From Paraspadella gotoi (lineage: Eukaryota; Chaetognatha): a DNA stretch of 64,000 nt. Location of the stretch: NCBI GenBank assembly GCA_051294375.1, contig CM119266.1, positions 8,642,606 through 8,706,605 on the forward strand. Direction: 5' to 3'. Made by a program: the position numbers and the translations under genes. The notes beneath the pieces were generated by a model. The model was not told the origin of the DNA. It was given only the letters and a program-made list of their open reading frames with translations, and made no database searches. Numbering within the stretch: position 1 is the first letter of the stretch; every line of letters starts with the position of its first letter. This document shows positions 22,247 through 34,219 of the stretch, piece by piece.

Positions 22247-25200
22247 TTAATCTTCGTATTCTTTCATCGTGTTGAGAATCCAGTCATAGAAGAACCCCAC
22301 ATTCATATATACCCCATAGCGGTTTGGCAATGCGCAGCCTCGACCCCAACTTATGACGCCGAGCAGATGCCACCGACCCTCGATGTCAATCATGTAGGGG
22401 CCGCCAGAGTCACCCTGAAACAAAAGTACAACTTAAAAAAACAACTTAAAATTAAGTGAAAAATGTAATTTTATTTACATTGCAGTCATAAATTGCAGTC
22501 CAATAGTTTCAAGTGACAATTGCTCACCTCACCTCACCTCACCTCACCTCATGCACAGTCTGGCTATCAGAAATACCTTACCTGACAAGTATCCCTGCCA
22601 CCGGATCTGAATCCCGCGCAAAACATGTGACCGGCGACGGGGCGAGGAGAGAGAGCGCGACGACAGACTGAGCGAGGAACAAGAGGGAGATGGACTTCCT
22701 GCCAAAAGGGATAACAAAGACAAATAAACTATGTAATAACCAAACCAAAAAACAGAGATTAAAAAACAAGAATCCATAATCTACCCACCTGCAACACGGC
22801 CGTAGACCCACCTCCGGCTCTCAACGACCCCCAGCCGGCGACCCAGCCTGAGAAGTGGCCAAGGTGGTCGAAAACTTTCCTTTGATAAAAGTCTTTAGTC
22901 CCGAGACAAATCGGGCGGATGTGCGAGGCAGAGGCAAAGTCCGCCCTGCGACTTAATTTCATGAGGGCGATGTCGTTACGGTGGTCAGCGCCTTCGTAGT
23001 CGGGGTGGGGGATCACTTCGTCCACTCTGATTGAGAGAGGGGGTATTTAAGGATAATTCAATATGCAAATAATATTAAAGAACTTGAGGAAGAACACTTT
23101 TTAATTAAGAAATATCTACATAATTATACATTTTACAACTGGGTAAACTTTGCTTTTTTTTTTGGTAGTTCTTGTTTAACTCCAATCTGTAATCGAATTA
23201 TTACATCTTGCAAACCTTCCTTTATAAAACATTTTAATTCAATCATCGTTTCTTTGAGATCACTACTCCATCCAACTCCTTTCACTTTTCCAACCTGAAG
23301 AGCTCTTCAAACTCCTCGTCGATTTTGCTGTTGTGTTTTCCGACTTTGACGATCGTTTCCGACTTTAGGTAGACGAGAAGATCGTCGAAGCTGCGGATGT
23401 CCACGTGGTAGAGTTGGTTTTGGATGTAGACGCAGTGGGCGGCCGTCACGATCCAATCCGATGAAACTAGTCGATTAAACAATTAAGTATTATGCTGTCT
23501 TATACGACTTTTTACTTAAAGTTGTTTACCTAAAGCGGCTCCACAGTATCCTTTGATGTGCGCGTTCCACAGTTGCACTTGCCAAGGCCAAGATCCTCTT
23601 TGAGCTTTTGTGCCTCCAATTATTCGTGAGATGAAGCTGTCGGCTAACAAGTTAATGGAAAACAATAAAGAAATGAATTAATCATTTTATACAATATAAA
23701 TAAAAATGAATAAATATTTTAGATGAGAGAATCTTTATTAATTCATAAGCCAATATACTTAATCACCGGCGAACGCCCGCTCTCCGCATTCAGAGGGAAG
23801 CAGATCTCTTGGGTCGAGGGTCGAATTTTCGTTCGTCATTGCAGTCGGTCGACCGAGAAATTCACTGTGGAAAATTTAGATTAAATGGTTTCATTCATTT
23901 TATTTTGAATGGCTAATTCACATCATTAACGCTTGGATATTGAAATTATTCTATTTCAATGTGAATAACAAAGTCCTCGTTGCCAAGGCAACAACCTCTC
24001 GTCTCACACTGAACAATTCTCCTCGTCGCTGGCGTCGCCGCAGTCGTCCCTCCCGTTGCAGACGCCGCTGCCGGGCACGCACTTGGAATTCTTGCAGGCG
24101 AACTGTTTGGGTCCGCACCAGTGGCCCGACGTCGTCGCGCAGCCGGTCTCGTCGGCGCCGGAATCGACGCAGTCAAGGGCGCCGTCGCAGACGAGGGACT
24201 GGTGATGTGGGGATTGAGAGAGAGAAGGGGGGGGGGAATCGGACGGATGGATTCGGAAGATGGGAGGTTAAATTTGGGAGATAAAAATTGAAGATTTTGT
24301 TATTTTTAAAAAATAATTGGATTTTTTGTGAAGCACAATTTCGATCTCACAATTGTTTCAACAACAATTTATTAAAAATGTTTCACAAATGGAATCTTTT
24401 TACTCGGTTGTAATTGTGCCCTGAGGGAGATCATTGATTCAGTGATTGCATTTGATCTCATCAAAACTTAAAAATCGTTCTGTTGACTCCGCGAACAGAA
24501 ACACACTTTTCCCGCAGAGACTGCCATTGTTTGTACCTTACCTTCGGAATGCATGCCAACGTCTTCGAGCATTGAAACTCGTCTTCACTGCAGTGAGCGC
24601 AGCCGACTTCGTCCGATCCGTCACTGCAGTCGTTGTCGCCGTCGCATCTCCACTGAGAGGGGACGCAGTTGCCTTCGGAACAGAAGAAGGCAGAGAAGGA
24701 GCGACAGCGCTTCGTACCTGAACATTTTCGAGATATTTTTTTTAATGAGGCCACATATGATCTCATGTATAATGTCAGAGATATTGTTAAAAATATGCTT
24801 AAGTACATGAGAAATCGTTACTTCAGGAAACACTGTATGTGACTTTAGGCTGAAGCAAATAGTGTCCGAACGCCGAAGTGAGTCACAATAAAGTCTAACA
24901 ATTGCCACACTCACCAACGCCTGTGCAAATGTGCGTCCTCTTGTTAAAGACGTTGCCTTGACAACAGCCCCAATGGGTCGTGTTTTGCTGTGCCGGGAGT
25001 GTCCAGCCCCTGGCGCCGCTGGGGCAGGTCATAGAGACGCAGGACTGCACGGCTTCGTCGCAGTGAGCGGCGCAGCCTTCCTCGTCCTCGCCTGAAGGGC
25101 CAAACGGGTTAGGGAATGGAGAAATAAGGACTATTTTAAGAATTGAAAAATAAAGCCGTTTTAACTTTTATCTAGGAATTTACCGATAGTTATTTTATTC

Positions 25201-26404
25201 TGAACCTTACAATGAATATTGAATAATATTGAAATCAGAACAACAAAAACCTTCGTCGCAGTCTTTCCGTCCGTCGCAGACGCGATTCAAATTGACGCAG
25301 TCGTCGCTGGGGATAAAGATAACGATATTTAAAGCGAAACAAATACATATTCAGTTAAGATTTATATTTAAACATTCAAACTTATTTTATTTGCTTTATG
25401 AATGAACTGACCTGACTGAGCACCAGAACTGATCTGTGCGGCACCAATCGCCTCGAGAACGAACGCAGTTGGTCTCGTCAGTTCCGTCGCCGCAGTCCTG
25501 AGTTATTTAAAAACAAAAGGCTGCCTTTTTTTAGAAAAAACATTTTTATATATATTTTAAACAATAATAGTTGCTTACCTTATTCGAATCGCAGACGAGA
25601 GAGAGCGCGACACATTGATTGGTGGTTCCGCACCGGAAATGATCTTTGTCGCATCTGTTGCAACCAGCCTCGTCCGATCCGTCACTGCAGTCGTTGGCTC
25701 CGTCGCACAACCTATCGATTATCGCATTAATGATTTTTTATATTGGTCGTAACAATTTCATTCAATCATTTATTTTTTAGCCAAAAGACACGAATAAGAC
25801 CATCTCGGCCAAAACCTTAACACGGGAAGGAAAAGCGTAATTCCCCACTCCCCACGTTTGCGTAACTTGACTCTTAGAATTGTGGAACCGTGAACTCGAA
25901 ATGCGACTGCAGCGACACAAGAGCCTCGCCGGCAAGTTTCGGCCAAGAACAGCCTTTGAAACTGCACTGCAGCCGCGCCATGGCTACTCCGAAATCTTCG
26001 GTCATCGGAACTTATCTAGGATAGCCTATTATTACGCTTTCAAAATTGTCATTCAGAATGATGCTTATAAACACAGGGCTAAAAAAACTGCATCACTTCT
26101 CGTTCGGCTCGTTTTCATGGTTTTAAAGGTTTTTTATCATCCGTTAAAAATCCTGGGGTTTTGAAAAAGAACTCAATGAGGTTCTGATATTCATTTTTAT
26201 AATTCAAAAACTTAGGGAGATTTAATATTAACTTATAAACATTTGTGTTGTTGAATATCGATATTAAAAACATATTCCCGAAGGGATCCTTCAAATCCAC
26301 AAAATATGCAACTGATCGGGAAGCATAAACTCGTTTTAAAAACGAACAAAAGACACAAAATTAGTTGAGCATTGTTGCTTTAAAAGAAAGCCGAGAGAAA
26401 CTAA

Positions 26405-26444
<40 letters not shown>

Positions 26445-27770
26445 CGAAATAATAATATTAATAATCTCTCTCTGATAAAATTAGAAATAAGAATAATAAT
26501 AATTATTAATCTATATATATTTTTTTCTTTTTATTAATAAAAATATCACATTTTTACCACCACTTACTATCATCCTCGCACGGTCAAACTCACTTTGACT
26601 TGTCGATGCAGCTCAAGTTGTCGCATTGAAACGAATCCTCTTCGTCCAAACTGCATTTGCGAAGTTTGAACTTTTTGTCGCAAAAAGTTTGGGTCATGTT
26701 GTGGACCTGACCCTTGCAACAGGACATTTGGTTGATGGTGCCGAGTTGTTTCAAGACTCGGAAGGAACTATAGGAAAAGCAATATGTACTGTTTAATGCG
26801 TATATAATATATACTATATATTGTGTAATTTTTCTCTCTTTTCGTTGTTCAATAAGATAGCAGATTCGAAAACGAAAGTTTTAGTATTTTTTACAACGAT
26901 TTTTATTTACAAAATATTGGACATGTTTCGACTCTTGTTTTTCGAGTCAAAATGCTGATGAAGACTCGAAAAACAAGAGTCGAAACATGTCCAATATTTT
27001 GTAAATAAAAATCGTTGTAAAAAATACTAAAACTTTCGTTTTCGAATCTGCTATACTATATATTGTATATACTTTGATTTTTTTTTACCCAAATTCGATA
27101 CAATGCATCTGACGCATAAAAAAAGTCTTGCCATTGAAGAATCAACAGTGTTAACAATTTAACCCGAAATTGCAACGTAGTGACAATCCAATAAAATTAT
27201 AACGCATTAAAAATAATAAAAATATTCTAAACTATGACTGTATCACTGACCGGCCATTGGGACACATGACTCGAGCGCAAAGACTCGGTTCTTCCGCACA
27301 AACTTCGCAACTCGGATTCGCGTCGCATCTTCGTCTCTGACTCATTCGACCTTTACACTCCGCGCCTCCGTCGCTAGGGGGCCGCGAGTTGCAGAGGCGG
27401 CGGCGGTGGCGGTGACCGCCCTCGCCGCAGGTCGCTGAGTATAGTGGAGGGTGGTGATTAGAAAGAAAAGTTAAAGGGAATGATTGATGTTCTATGTGTT
27501 CAAAGTAATTATTTCGTTACGAACTGTGTTTCATTTTATCTTTACATATGATGCTCCAATTGATCCAATTCCCTGAATATTTATTACGCAAGCTTACACT
27601 TTTTTGCTCCATTGACCTAAAAATTTGAAAATTTGCCTCCTTTCTCAAACCATAAGGTCTGCTCCACAAACTGGAAAATTTTAGGCTCTTTGCTCCACTG
27701 ACCTGAACATTCGCTCCATTCGCTCCACTGACCCCATTGCCCGTCGACGCCCGAAGAAAATCCCCAAAAT
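22247..27770 (-). CDS. Mosaic serine protease: TSP1, six LDL-receptor-A repeats and trypsin-like domain (C-terminal part)
   Basis: Sixteen phase-consistent exons: 27703-27770, 27251-27434, 26594-26767, 25579-25711, 25412-25497, 25251-25306, 24915-25091, 24542-24717, 24008-24198, 23767-23864, 23530-23643, 23295-23466, 22789-23026, 22582-22698 and 22247-22414 (stop 22247-22249), with further exons upstream. A thrombospondin type 1 repeat ([18 protein letters not shown]...) is split by an intron. Six LDLRa modules follow, with Cys and acidic SDGSDE-type calcium cages; a Cys-rich insert (24915-25091) lies between the third and fourth. The trypsin-like domain has activation site RIIGG, catalytic His in VTAAHC, Asp in NDIALM and Ser in GDSGGP. 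GGRDTCQGDSGG places an Asp six residues before Ser, predicting trypsin-like cleavage after Lys/Arg. The architecture resembles secreted or type II membrane mosaic proteases such as corin-like or nudel-like proteins. Likely function: extracellular proteolysis; substrate unknown. Confidence 0.9.
22519..22552. repeat. Tandem CACCT pentamer in protease intron
   Basis: Several consecutive CACCT units, read AGGTG on the transcribed strand, lie in the last intron about 30-60 bases below the true donor at 22581. Each unit resembles a 5' splice site (AG|GTGAG). Confidence 0.7.
25880..26300 (-). pseudogene. Possible LINE reverse-transcriptase relic in protease intron
   Basis: Within the intron 25712-26593 the minus strand contains [17 protein letters not shown] (about 26270-26320), reminiscent of the RT block with D-L-x-x-A-F-G. 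Further on is a GC-richer piece with [16 protein letters not shown]...H (about 25890-25985) that could be a zinc-finger remnant. Neither is long or intact, and frames are broken by stops. The family is not assignable. Confidence 0.3.
26407..26440. repeat. (CT)n microsatellite
   Basis: Seventeen uninterrupted CT units in a protease intron. Confidence 0.95.
26825..27051 (-). mobile_element. Foldback element with hammerhead-like core (copy 3, protease intron)
   Basis: Inverted arms 26857-26947 and about 26962-27054 meet at a 14-base centre that itself contains CTGATGA. The tail side 26825-26856 reads, in reverse complement, AACAACGAAAAGAGAG, matching copy 1. An exact 15-bp duplication, TATACTATATATTGT, lies at 26810-26824 and 27052-27066. 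The plus-strand core is complete (CTGATGA 26955-26961, stem GACTC/GAGTC, GAA-ACATGT-C ending 26991). The opposite arm is truncated inside the stem and lacks the CTGATGA box. Confidence 0.85.
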
Positions 27771-27780
27771 CTTTGGAAGA

Positions 27781-28497
27781 GATTTTCGAGGGAAATTGAA
27801 AGCGGCTCCTCTGAACCAGGGGTTGCTGTAGGAAATTGAATTGAAATGAATTGAAATTGAATTGATTTTCGAGGGAAATTGAAAGCGGCTCCTCTGAACC
27901 AGGGGTTGCTGTGGGAAATTGAATTGAAATGAATTGAAATTGAATTGATTTTTGACGGAAATTGAAAGCGGCTCCTCTGAACCAGGGGTTGCTGTGGGAA
28001 ATTGAATTGAAATGAATTGAAATTGAATTGATTTTCGAGGGAAATTGAAAGCGGCTCCTCTGAACCAGGGGTTGCTGTGGAAAATTGAATTGAAATGAAT
28101 TGAAATTGAATTGATTTTCGAAGGAAATTGAAAGCGGCTCCTCTGAACCAGGGGTTGCTGTGGGAAATTGAATTAAAATGAATTGAAATTGAATTGATTT
28201 TCGAGGGAAATTGAAAGCGGCTCCTCTGAAGCAGGGGTTGCTGTGGGAAATTGAATTGAAATGAATGGAAATTGAATTGATTTTCGAGGGAAATTGAAAG
28301 CGGCTCCTCTGAACCAGGGGTTGCTGTGGGAAATTGAATTGAAATGAATTGAAATTGAATTGATTTTCGAGGGAAATTGAAAGCGGCTCCTCTGAACCAG
28401 GGGTTGCTGTGGGAAATTGAATTGAAATGAATTGAAATTGAATTGATTTTCGAGGGAAATTGAAAGCGGCTCCTCTGAACCAGGGGTTGCTGTGGGA
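27781..28497. repeat. 83-bp minisatellite, 8.6 copies, in the protease gene
   Basis: Units start at 27781, 27864, 27947, 28030, 28113, 28196, 28279, 28362 and 28445, each exactly 83 bp and about 95% or more identical. On the transcribed (minus) strand every unit contains CCCCTGGTTCAG|AG, a good 3' splice acceptor look-alike. The unit length is not a multiple of three, so translation cycles through three frames. One frame stays open for 111 codons (28173-28508) until a single-base variant makes a stop. Probably intronic. Confidence 0.9.
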
Positions 28498-28720
28498 GAT
28501 GAAATCAAGTTTGAATAATTAAAGAATTATACATGAGTGAAATTCATTAAATTCTGTGTCCATTGTCTAAAATTATTAGTGCCATTGTTCTAATATATTC
28601 AATTACGAGGTATCTTTTTCTATTTCTACTTATTGGTTTCCTTTTTTCAACTACTTGTAAAATGATTACAATTGACATTGTCCTTTATTAATTTGACGTT
28701 ACTCCTCCGAATTGGCTTAC

Positions 28721-29385
28721 CCGCCTCGTCTCCCACAGGCATCGTGTAGAGAGTCCGGCCTCCGTCCGTGAGTCCCTCCGTCCGACCATCAGTACTGGCT
28801 GCGGAATGGGGATAGAGTTCGGACGTAGTCGGCGTATGTTCGGACGTAAGGCGCGCATGGTCGGAGAGGGGATAAGAATGTGCTGACAGGGGAAGAGCGT
28901 GAGCGGACAGGGGAAGAAAGTCTTCAGAAGAAGTTGGAAGTGAGTTTCCGGACAAAGGAAAAGAGTTTTCGGGCAGAGAAAGTTGAGATTCGGACGAGGG
29001 AGGCTGAGGTTGATGATTAGATCGTGAGGGACTCGACACAGGACGCCAGTGACCGGACGAAGGACGCGACGGCCCGAACGAAGGGCGAGAGTGACCGGAC
29101 GAAGGACGCGGGGGTCCGGACGAAGGGATAGGAATTCTGGCGCCGGCGAAACGAAGAGGAGGAACGAAGCGGCGACCGGAGGTGTTAGGAGAAGAATGAG
29201 TTGTTGTTGTTGTCGTCGTCATCGAGGGTGCGTCGGGAGAATAACTGAGAAAGCGGATGTATGAGGATTGAGGACGAGTTCGAGTCGTAATTGTCAATTC
29301 GCTCTCTNNNNNNNNNNCTCTCGCCATGACTAACGAAGATGCATTGACTCCACCCAAAGCGTTAAAATTAGTGGCCGTCACGGAA
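28721..29385 (-). CDS. Probable exon of the mosaic protease gene: short FN3-like end then Pro/Ser/His-rich mucin-like stretch
   Basis: A minus-strand open frame ends at a good donor (GAGGCGG|GTAAGCC, exon edge 28721). It begins near DYSVTATNFNALGGVNASS, which looks like the last strand of a fibronectin type III fold. It then becomes a low-complexity region with repeats of the type RPSSGHSRPSFGPSRPSSGH and PLSAHALPLSAHSYPLSDHA, typical of O-glycosylated stalks. A 10-base assembly gap lies inside (29308-29317). I could not find a phase-consistent acceptor at its 5' end, nor an in-phase join to the TSP1 exon at 27770, so membership in the same gene is an inference from position and strand. Confidence 0.45.
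29308..29317. other. Assembly gap (10 N)
   Basis: Run of N inside an exon-like open frame, next to a CTCT run. Confidence 0.99.
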
Positions 29386-30063
29386 TAATCAAGTCAAACT
29401 AACATTTTAGAACATTTTTTTCTTCTTAGAAATGAAGGAAATATTAAAAAAAATATCATTTATTGATATTGATTTAACATTCATTTAAAAGATTGTTTTT
29501 TATCATACAATTTTTTTCGCTTTATTGTTACTTAATATTAGTTTTTGGTTTCGAACCGACGAAATATTTACATTATAAGTCAGCCTATCTACTCTTCAGC
29601 GTAAAGGCCATTAAAATTTATTAAACTTGGCTTCATTGAAGGCGAATCCCGAGTTAAGATTAACGAACCAAAACAGAATGATGATCTTTTTCTTTGAAGT
29701 TAATAGGGATCGACTTTAATGAATGATATCATACTCTCGGAGAATTAATGAATTAATGATTGATTAAAGAAATAAATAATAACCTTACAAATGATTAGAT
29801 GTCCGACGGACATTGTCTGTACTAGTGAAAGACCACAGCGATGAATGATCTCAGTTGTGAACAAGTGAATGACCTCATGAATGACCTCAGCTATGAATTC
29901 CTTCCGCAGTGAATGAACTCGACAGTGAATAACCTCCGTGAGTGAGTTTTACAATCTTTCGTTTTCTTAGAAAAATAAACTTTGATCGTCGAAAAAATTT
30001 TTTGAGAAGATAAATTATAAATAAACTTTTCTTTAAACAAAACAAGTAGCGATTGGCGCACGT

Positions 30064-30107
<44 letters not shown>

Positions 30108-31740
30108 TTTGAAGTTTTTGTTTTATTTTTCGAGAGCGAAAATATTTATGATTTCCCGTCACTCTCTCTCCCACCTCGCCCTGGGTTTCTCCTTCTCTTT
30201 TTTATGCCTTTGTCTCTTCCTCTCTTCCCCGCCTTCCCCCTTCGATCCTCGCCCTCTTTTCTTTTCTTCTCCCTCTTTCCCACTATCTCGACTTCTTCCC
30301 ACTTTATTTCCTCTTTTTCTACTCCTTCTCTATCCCTCCCTCCCTCTCTCTCCTCGCCCTATCTTCCCCCTCCTCTTCCTACTTCCCATCAAAGGCTACA
30401 AGGTCGTCGAAAGACTTTTTGACTCCCGAATTCGGAATTCGAGCCGAAAAAATCGAATCGGAACGAAAAGACAATTCGATGCATCATTTTCATGAAGAGC
30501 ATCTGTTGCATACGCGGCATTTAGCCAATTAATCGCGTATATTCATTTAATTTCTTGAATCTGTTTCTTCCTCTCAGATACTGATATTTCATTTCATTTC
30601 AATTCATTAAATTTTCTAATTTTAGTGGCTCTCTATCACAGTTTTAGATATTCTTTTCCTCTGCAATTTTTTAAACAAATATTTAGCATCAAACTTTTTT
30701 TTTATCAAATGCTTTCAAAAGTCTATCTAATTCTTCTGTCACTTTTTGACACAATTTAAAAAATCTTAATAATATTTAAAATAATTTAAAATTTTGAGAG
30801 AAATGCATTTGATTAGAGCCGAACCTCCAGGCGTCAACACTTAATCCATATTTTGTTCAGAATTCTCTTGAATCAACTCTTCTTTCTCTGTTTCTCTTCC
30901 TCCTCCTTTGTATAATTTGGAGTACAGTAAAAACATTGATAAATCGTCCTGTTGAGAAAATTTTTTATTTGGAAACATTTAAAATTAGTTCTTAAGTTTG
31001 TTGAGCTACGTTTGAAATAATTTGTATATTGTGAGGCTAATAAAAAAAATTTGTAGTACAGTACAAAAATGTTTCCGACATGACATAAATCAAATAGAAT
31101 ATTAATTGTCCTTTACAGAACGGGTGACGGAATTTCTTTTAAGACATCCAGGTGTTTAATGATTCCAGTAAGTTTTTGAATCACTTATTCAAGAAACTGG
31201 GTGGTTTTTTTACTCCTTTTTTGGGACCATCCCTCACTCAACAGATTTTCTTAGGACCACCCCTTAAATTAAGGCTTAAGAAGTTATTCCCTTACTCAAA
31301 TTGGGTCTCAATTGACTTTTCCCACAGATATTCTCTTCCAGAGTCAAAGTTTGATAATAGGCGCAAAAAATCTTTGCGGTTTTTTTCTTCAAAACATCGA
31401 TTTTCAGTTTTTGTTTACAAAATGAGTTCAACGATGAAAGAGACGAAATGTTTTGCCCTCGAGGGAGAGTAATCACTAATAAGTGATAGAAATGATGAGA
31501 TATCCCTTGTGATAATAAAAATAAGGAATTTGTGATAAAAATTACCATTAATATAATGAAAAAAAGTCACTTGTGTCTAAAATGAATAATATCATTATTG
31601 AGCGATGAATTTGGATAAAGAATTATTAATTCATCATAAAATATTAAAAGAAACAAACTCTGATAAAAATGACATGAGACGATGCTCAATCACTTCTCCA
31701 TCCCATTGCCCCCTCTATCCATCACTCCATCGCCACTTAC
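29386..31740. other. AT-rich intron or spacer with (CGT)n tract
   Basis: About 2.3 kb without a recognised exon. It contains an uninterrupted CGT/GTC triplet run at 30065-30107 and a pyrimidine-rich stretch at 30160-30400. I see no mobile element or RNA gene in it. Confidence 0.5.
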
Positions 31741-31949
31741 CTTGACGGGTCAGTCCAAGGCTCGACCCTGACTGAATCGATGTCTAAAGAAAGAGGATTA
31801 TTCGTTCTCGTTTCCACCTCGTTGTTGTTGTCGCCGTTGTCGCGGCCCCACATGTCGCTCGTCAACCAAGAAAGCCAAAAGTCGTGAGAAGCGACTTCAG
31901 CGTCGTTGAAGAAAGCAATGAGGTCATCGTCACTTCGTTCGAGTGTTCA
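31741..31949 (-). CDS. Candidate exon of the mosaic protease gene
   Basis: Minus-strand open segment of about 66 codons of balanced composition (LIAFFNDAEVASHDFWLSWL, then SVRVEPWTDPSR) ending at a clear donor, GTCAAG|GTAAGTGG, at 31741. The acceptor is uncertain: the nearest AG (just right of 31948) has a poor pyrimidine tract. No domain is recognised. It would lie between the membrane-anchor exon and the FN3-like exon. Confidence 0.4.
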
Positions 31950-32099
31950 CTGTTGTCGTTCACCGCCCAGCGTTCCCCTGTTTGTTGTTCTTTCATTCTT
32001 TGTTTCACTATTCGTCGTTATTCATTTGATGTTTAACCATTCGTTTTTTCCGCTGTTCATTGTTCCGCTGTTAACAGCTGACTGTTCTCCGTAACACTA

Positions 32100-33208
32100 T
32101 TTATGTTTCACTGTTGGTCATCTCTTCATTAGTTCCATTGTTAATTGTTCTTTTGTTCATTGTTCTACTATTTGTAGTTACTTCATTCAATGATCCACCA
32201 TCATTTGTCCTTCCGCTGATTGTCATCATATTTGTTGGTCTATGGTTCGTCATTTCTTTGTTTGTCATTTCACTATTCATTGTTTCTTTCATATAATGTT
32301 CCACTGTGTATTGTTACTTCGTTGACGTTCCACCACGTTTGTCCCATTGATCAACGACCCACTGTTTGTAGGTCTACTGAGGTCGTTTCTTGGTAGTCGT
32401 CCCATTGTTCGTTGTTGTTTCATTCACCGTTTCACATTTGTTGTTAATTCGATTGTCGTTTCAGTGCCCTCCATTTCACCGTTCGTCGTGAATTCTTTCG
32501 TCTTTCTATCCCTCGTCTTTTCATCCTCTGTTGTACGTTTGTTCGATTCAGTCGCGTTCGTCAATATCGTCGTCGCCGACGCCGTTGACGAAGATGCTGC
32601 AGACGGTGACGATGATAACGACGACGTCGATGCGGACGACGACAACGACCCAGAGTCTGTTGTGGTTTGCATCGCTGAGGAATCCGACAACGAAGCCAAC
32701 TCACTCGTTAAACTTGACACTAAGATTTCCGACCTGTCGACGATGTCTCCGACATTGCCGACACCGTTTCCCGCTTTGCCGATGCTTCGCGTCGATTCTG
32801 CTCCTCAACGATGACGAAGAATCCGATGCTGTCTGCAGAATTGTAGCAAGTGCAGGCGATGACCTTGATGCCGATGCTCTCAATGCAGCAGCTTCAGGAA
32901 ATGCCGATGATTTCGACGCCGTTGCTACAGACGCGATTGATTCACCCATGATTCCAGAGGATGTTGAGGTCCAGATGTCACCGCCGCTGCTGCCGCAGCC
33001 ACTGCCGACGCCGCTGCAGTTCCTGGTTCCGCTGATCCCCGCGTGGCCGGGTCTCTCGACCTCGTAGCCGCCGACGCTTCCAGGTTGCCGACACAGCCGA
33101 TGCTTTCCAAGTTGCCACTCTGCCGGAGTTCGGCGCCATGCCGAAGGACGCCGGCGTTCCTGGATCGATCCCGCGTCGATCGACGTCGAATCTAGGCGAC
33201 GGGTGCCG
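32100..33208 (-). other. Ser/Thr-rich low-complexity region, possible mucin-like exon(s)
   Basis: A good acceptor (TTTCCCCAG at 33209-33217 on the minus strand) is followed by degenerate triplet-like sequence. It encodes Ser/Thr/Ala-rich stretches in more than one frame (for example SSSASTSSLSSSPSAASSS near 32600). The acceptor is out of phase with the upstream exon ending at 33622, and frames switch at 32700 and 32420. Either a sequencing error interrupts one long exon or this is cryptic simple repeat. The part left of 32400 is a degenerate TTCATTGTT-type repeat. Confidence 0.3.
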
Positions 33209-33621
33209 CTGGGGAAACAGAAAAAAATAGCAGAACAGTTTTAAAAAGGAAACAACTAAAAATTTAAAAATACCCCGTTTTTTTTATCAAGATAATCTTT
33301 AAAACAAACACGTCAAACAGTCAACAAATGAACAATACAAGAACATAGAAAATTAAAAATATAAAAATTATACGTTCATTCAATAAAAAGCATATTTGAC
33401 CCCGACTATGAAAGGCTATAGTGGGTTAAGGACTCTCTTTTACAAGATAAATAATAAATAACAAGCAGGACCAGAGCAATCATTCAATCAAATAAATTCA
33501 GTATATTATTCAATTTTTCTACTTTCCTCCTTAAGAAATTGTATATCTTAGAAGCTCCAGTATAACCCCGTATTCCACTTCGCAAGATACACCCTGTATC
33601 CCCTTCTTTTCCCTAACTCAC

Positions 33622-34219
33622 CCTGGAACTGCGAATCGTCGTAAAAGATTCTCCCTTCGGTTTCCAAGGCGACGGGGGAAAGGTGAAGACGAAGGTGAGA
33701 GGAGGATGGGAGAGGGAGAAGGAGGAAGAGGAAGAGGAGAAGAGAGCGAGGAAAGTTGGGGAGAAGGGAGGGGAGAAGAGGGAAGGAGGAGGGTCGGACT
33801 GACGGGCTGGCTGAAGAGTCGTTCGATGTCTTGCCCGACGGAGCGAACGAAAATGGACGCCCTGAATACACGGCGTCCTCGTGGCGATTGTCGTTGTTGT
33901 CGCAGCTCGACTTTGTGAGAGTCACGGCTCCGAAGGAACGCTCGTCCGCGTCTATGGACGGCCGGTGACCTCTCTCTTCATTCAAGCGCTTCCTTTGGTC
34001 CGTCAAGCGTTCACTACTCTCTTCAGTCAGGCGCTTCCTTTGTTCAGTCAAGCGACGTTCCTTTTCTTGTTCTCTCGATCGCTCGTCGCGTCTTTTCTCT
34101 CTTTCGTTTCCGCCGGAAATTTTTTTCTTTTTCTTCCGAAATTTCGAGTCTTTTATCACAGATTTGGTTGTCGTTGTCGTCTTTGTCGGTCTGATCGCCC
34201 GACGCGATTTTACCGACAT
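33622..34219 (-). CDS. N-terminal exon, probable cytoplasmic and signal-anchor part of a type II membrane protein
   Basis: A 199-codon open frame from MSVKSRRAIRPTKT to a strong donor (TTCCAGG|GTGAGT). The first about 90 residues are highly basic with repeated RLTEQRKRLTEE / RLTDQRKRLNEE units, predicted helical. A Ser/Pro segment and a hydrophobic stretch, about residues 159-171 (SLLLFLFLLLPL), follow; then exon-like sequence ending FYDDSQFQG. A positively charged N-terminus before a single hydrophobic segment fits a type II signal anchor, as expected for a transmembrane mosaic protease. Linking it to the exons at 22-28 kb is by strand and order only. Confidence 0.45.

Noticed and set aside
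27781-28497. CRISPR array
   Set aside because: Units are contiguous without unique spacers, and the context is eukaryotic intron.
30109-30495. Pyrimidine-rich frame of 128 codons (Phe/Leu/Ser/Pro)
   Set aside because: Composition is explained by simple CT-rich DNA; no conserved residues.
32347-33067. Plus-strand frames of 155 and 178 codons with Asp/Val/Ser runs
   Set aside because: Opposite the low-complexity Ser/Thr region; both strands are open because of triplet-like repeats.
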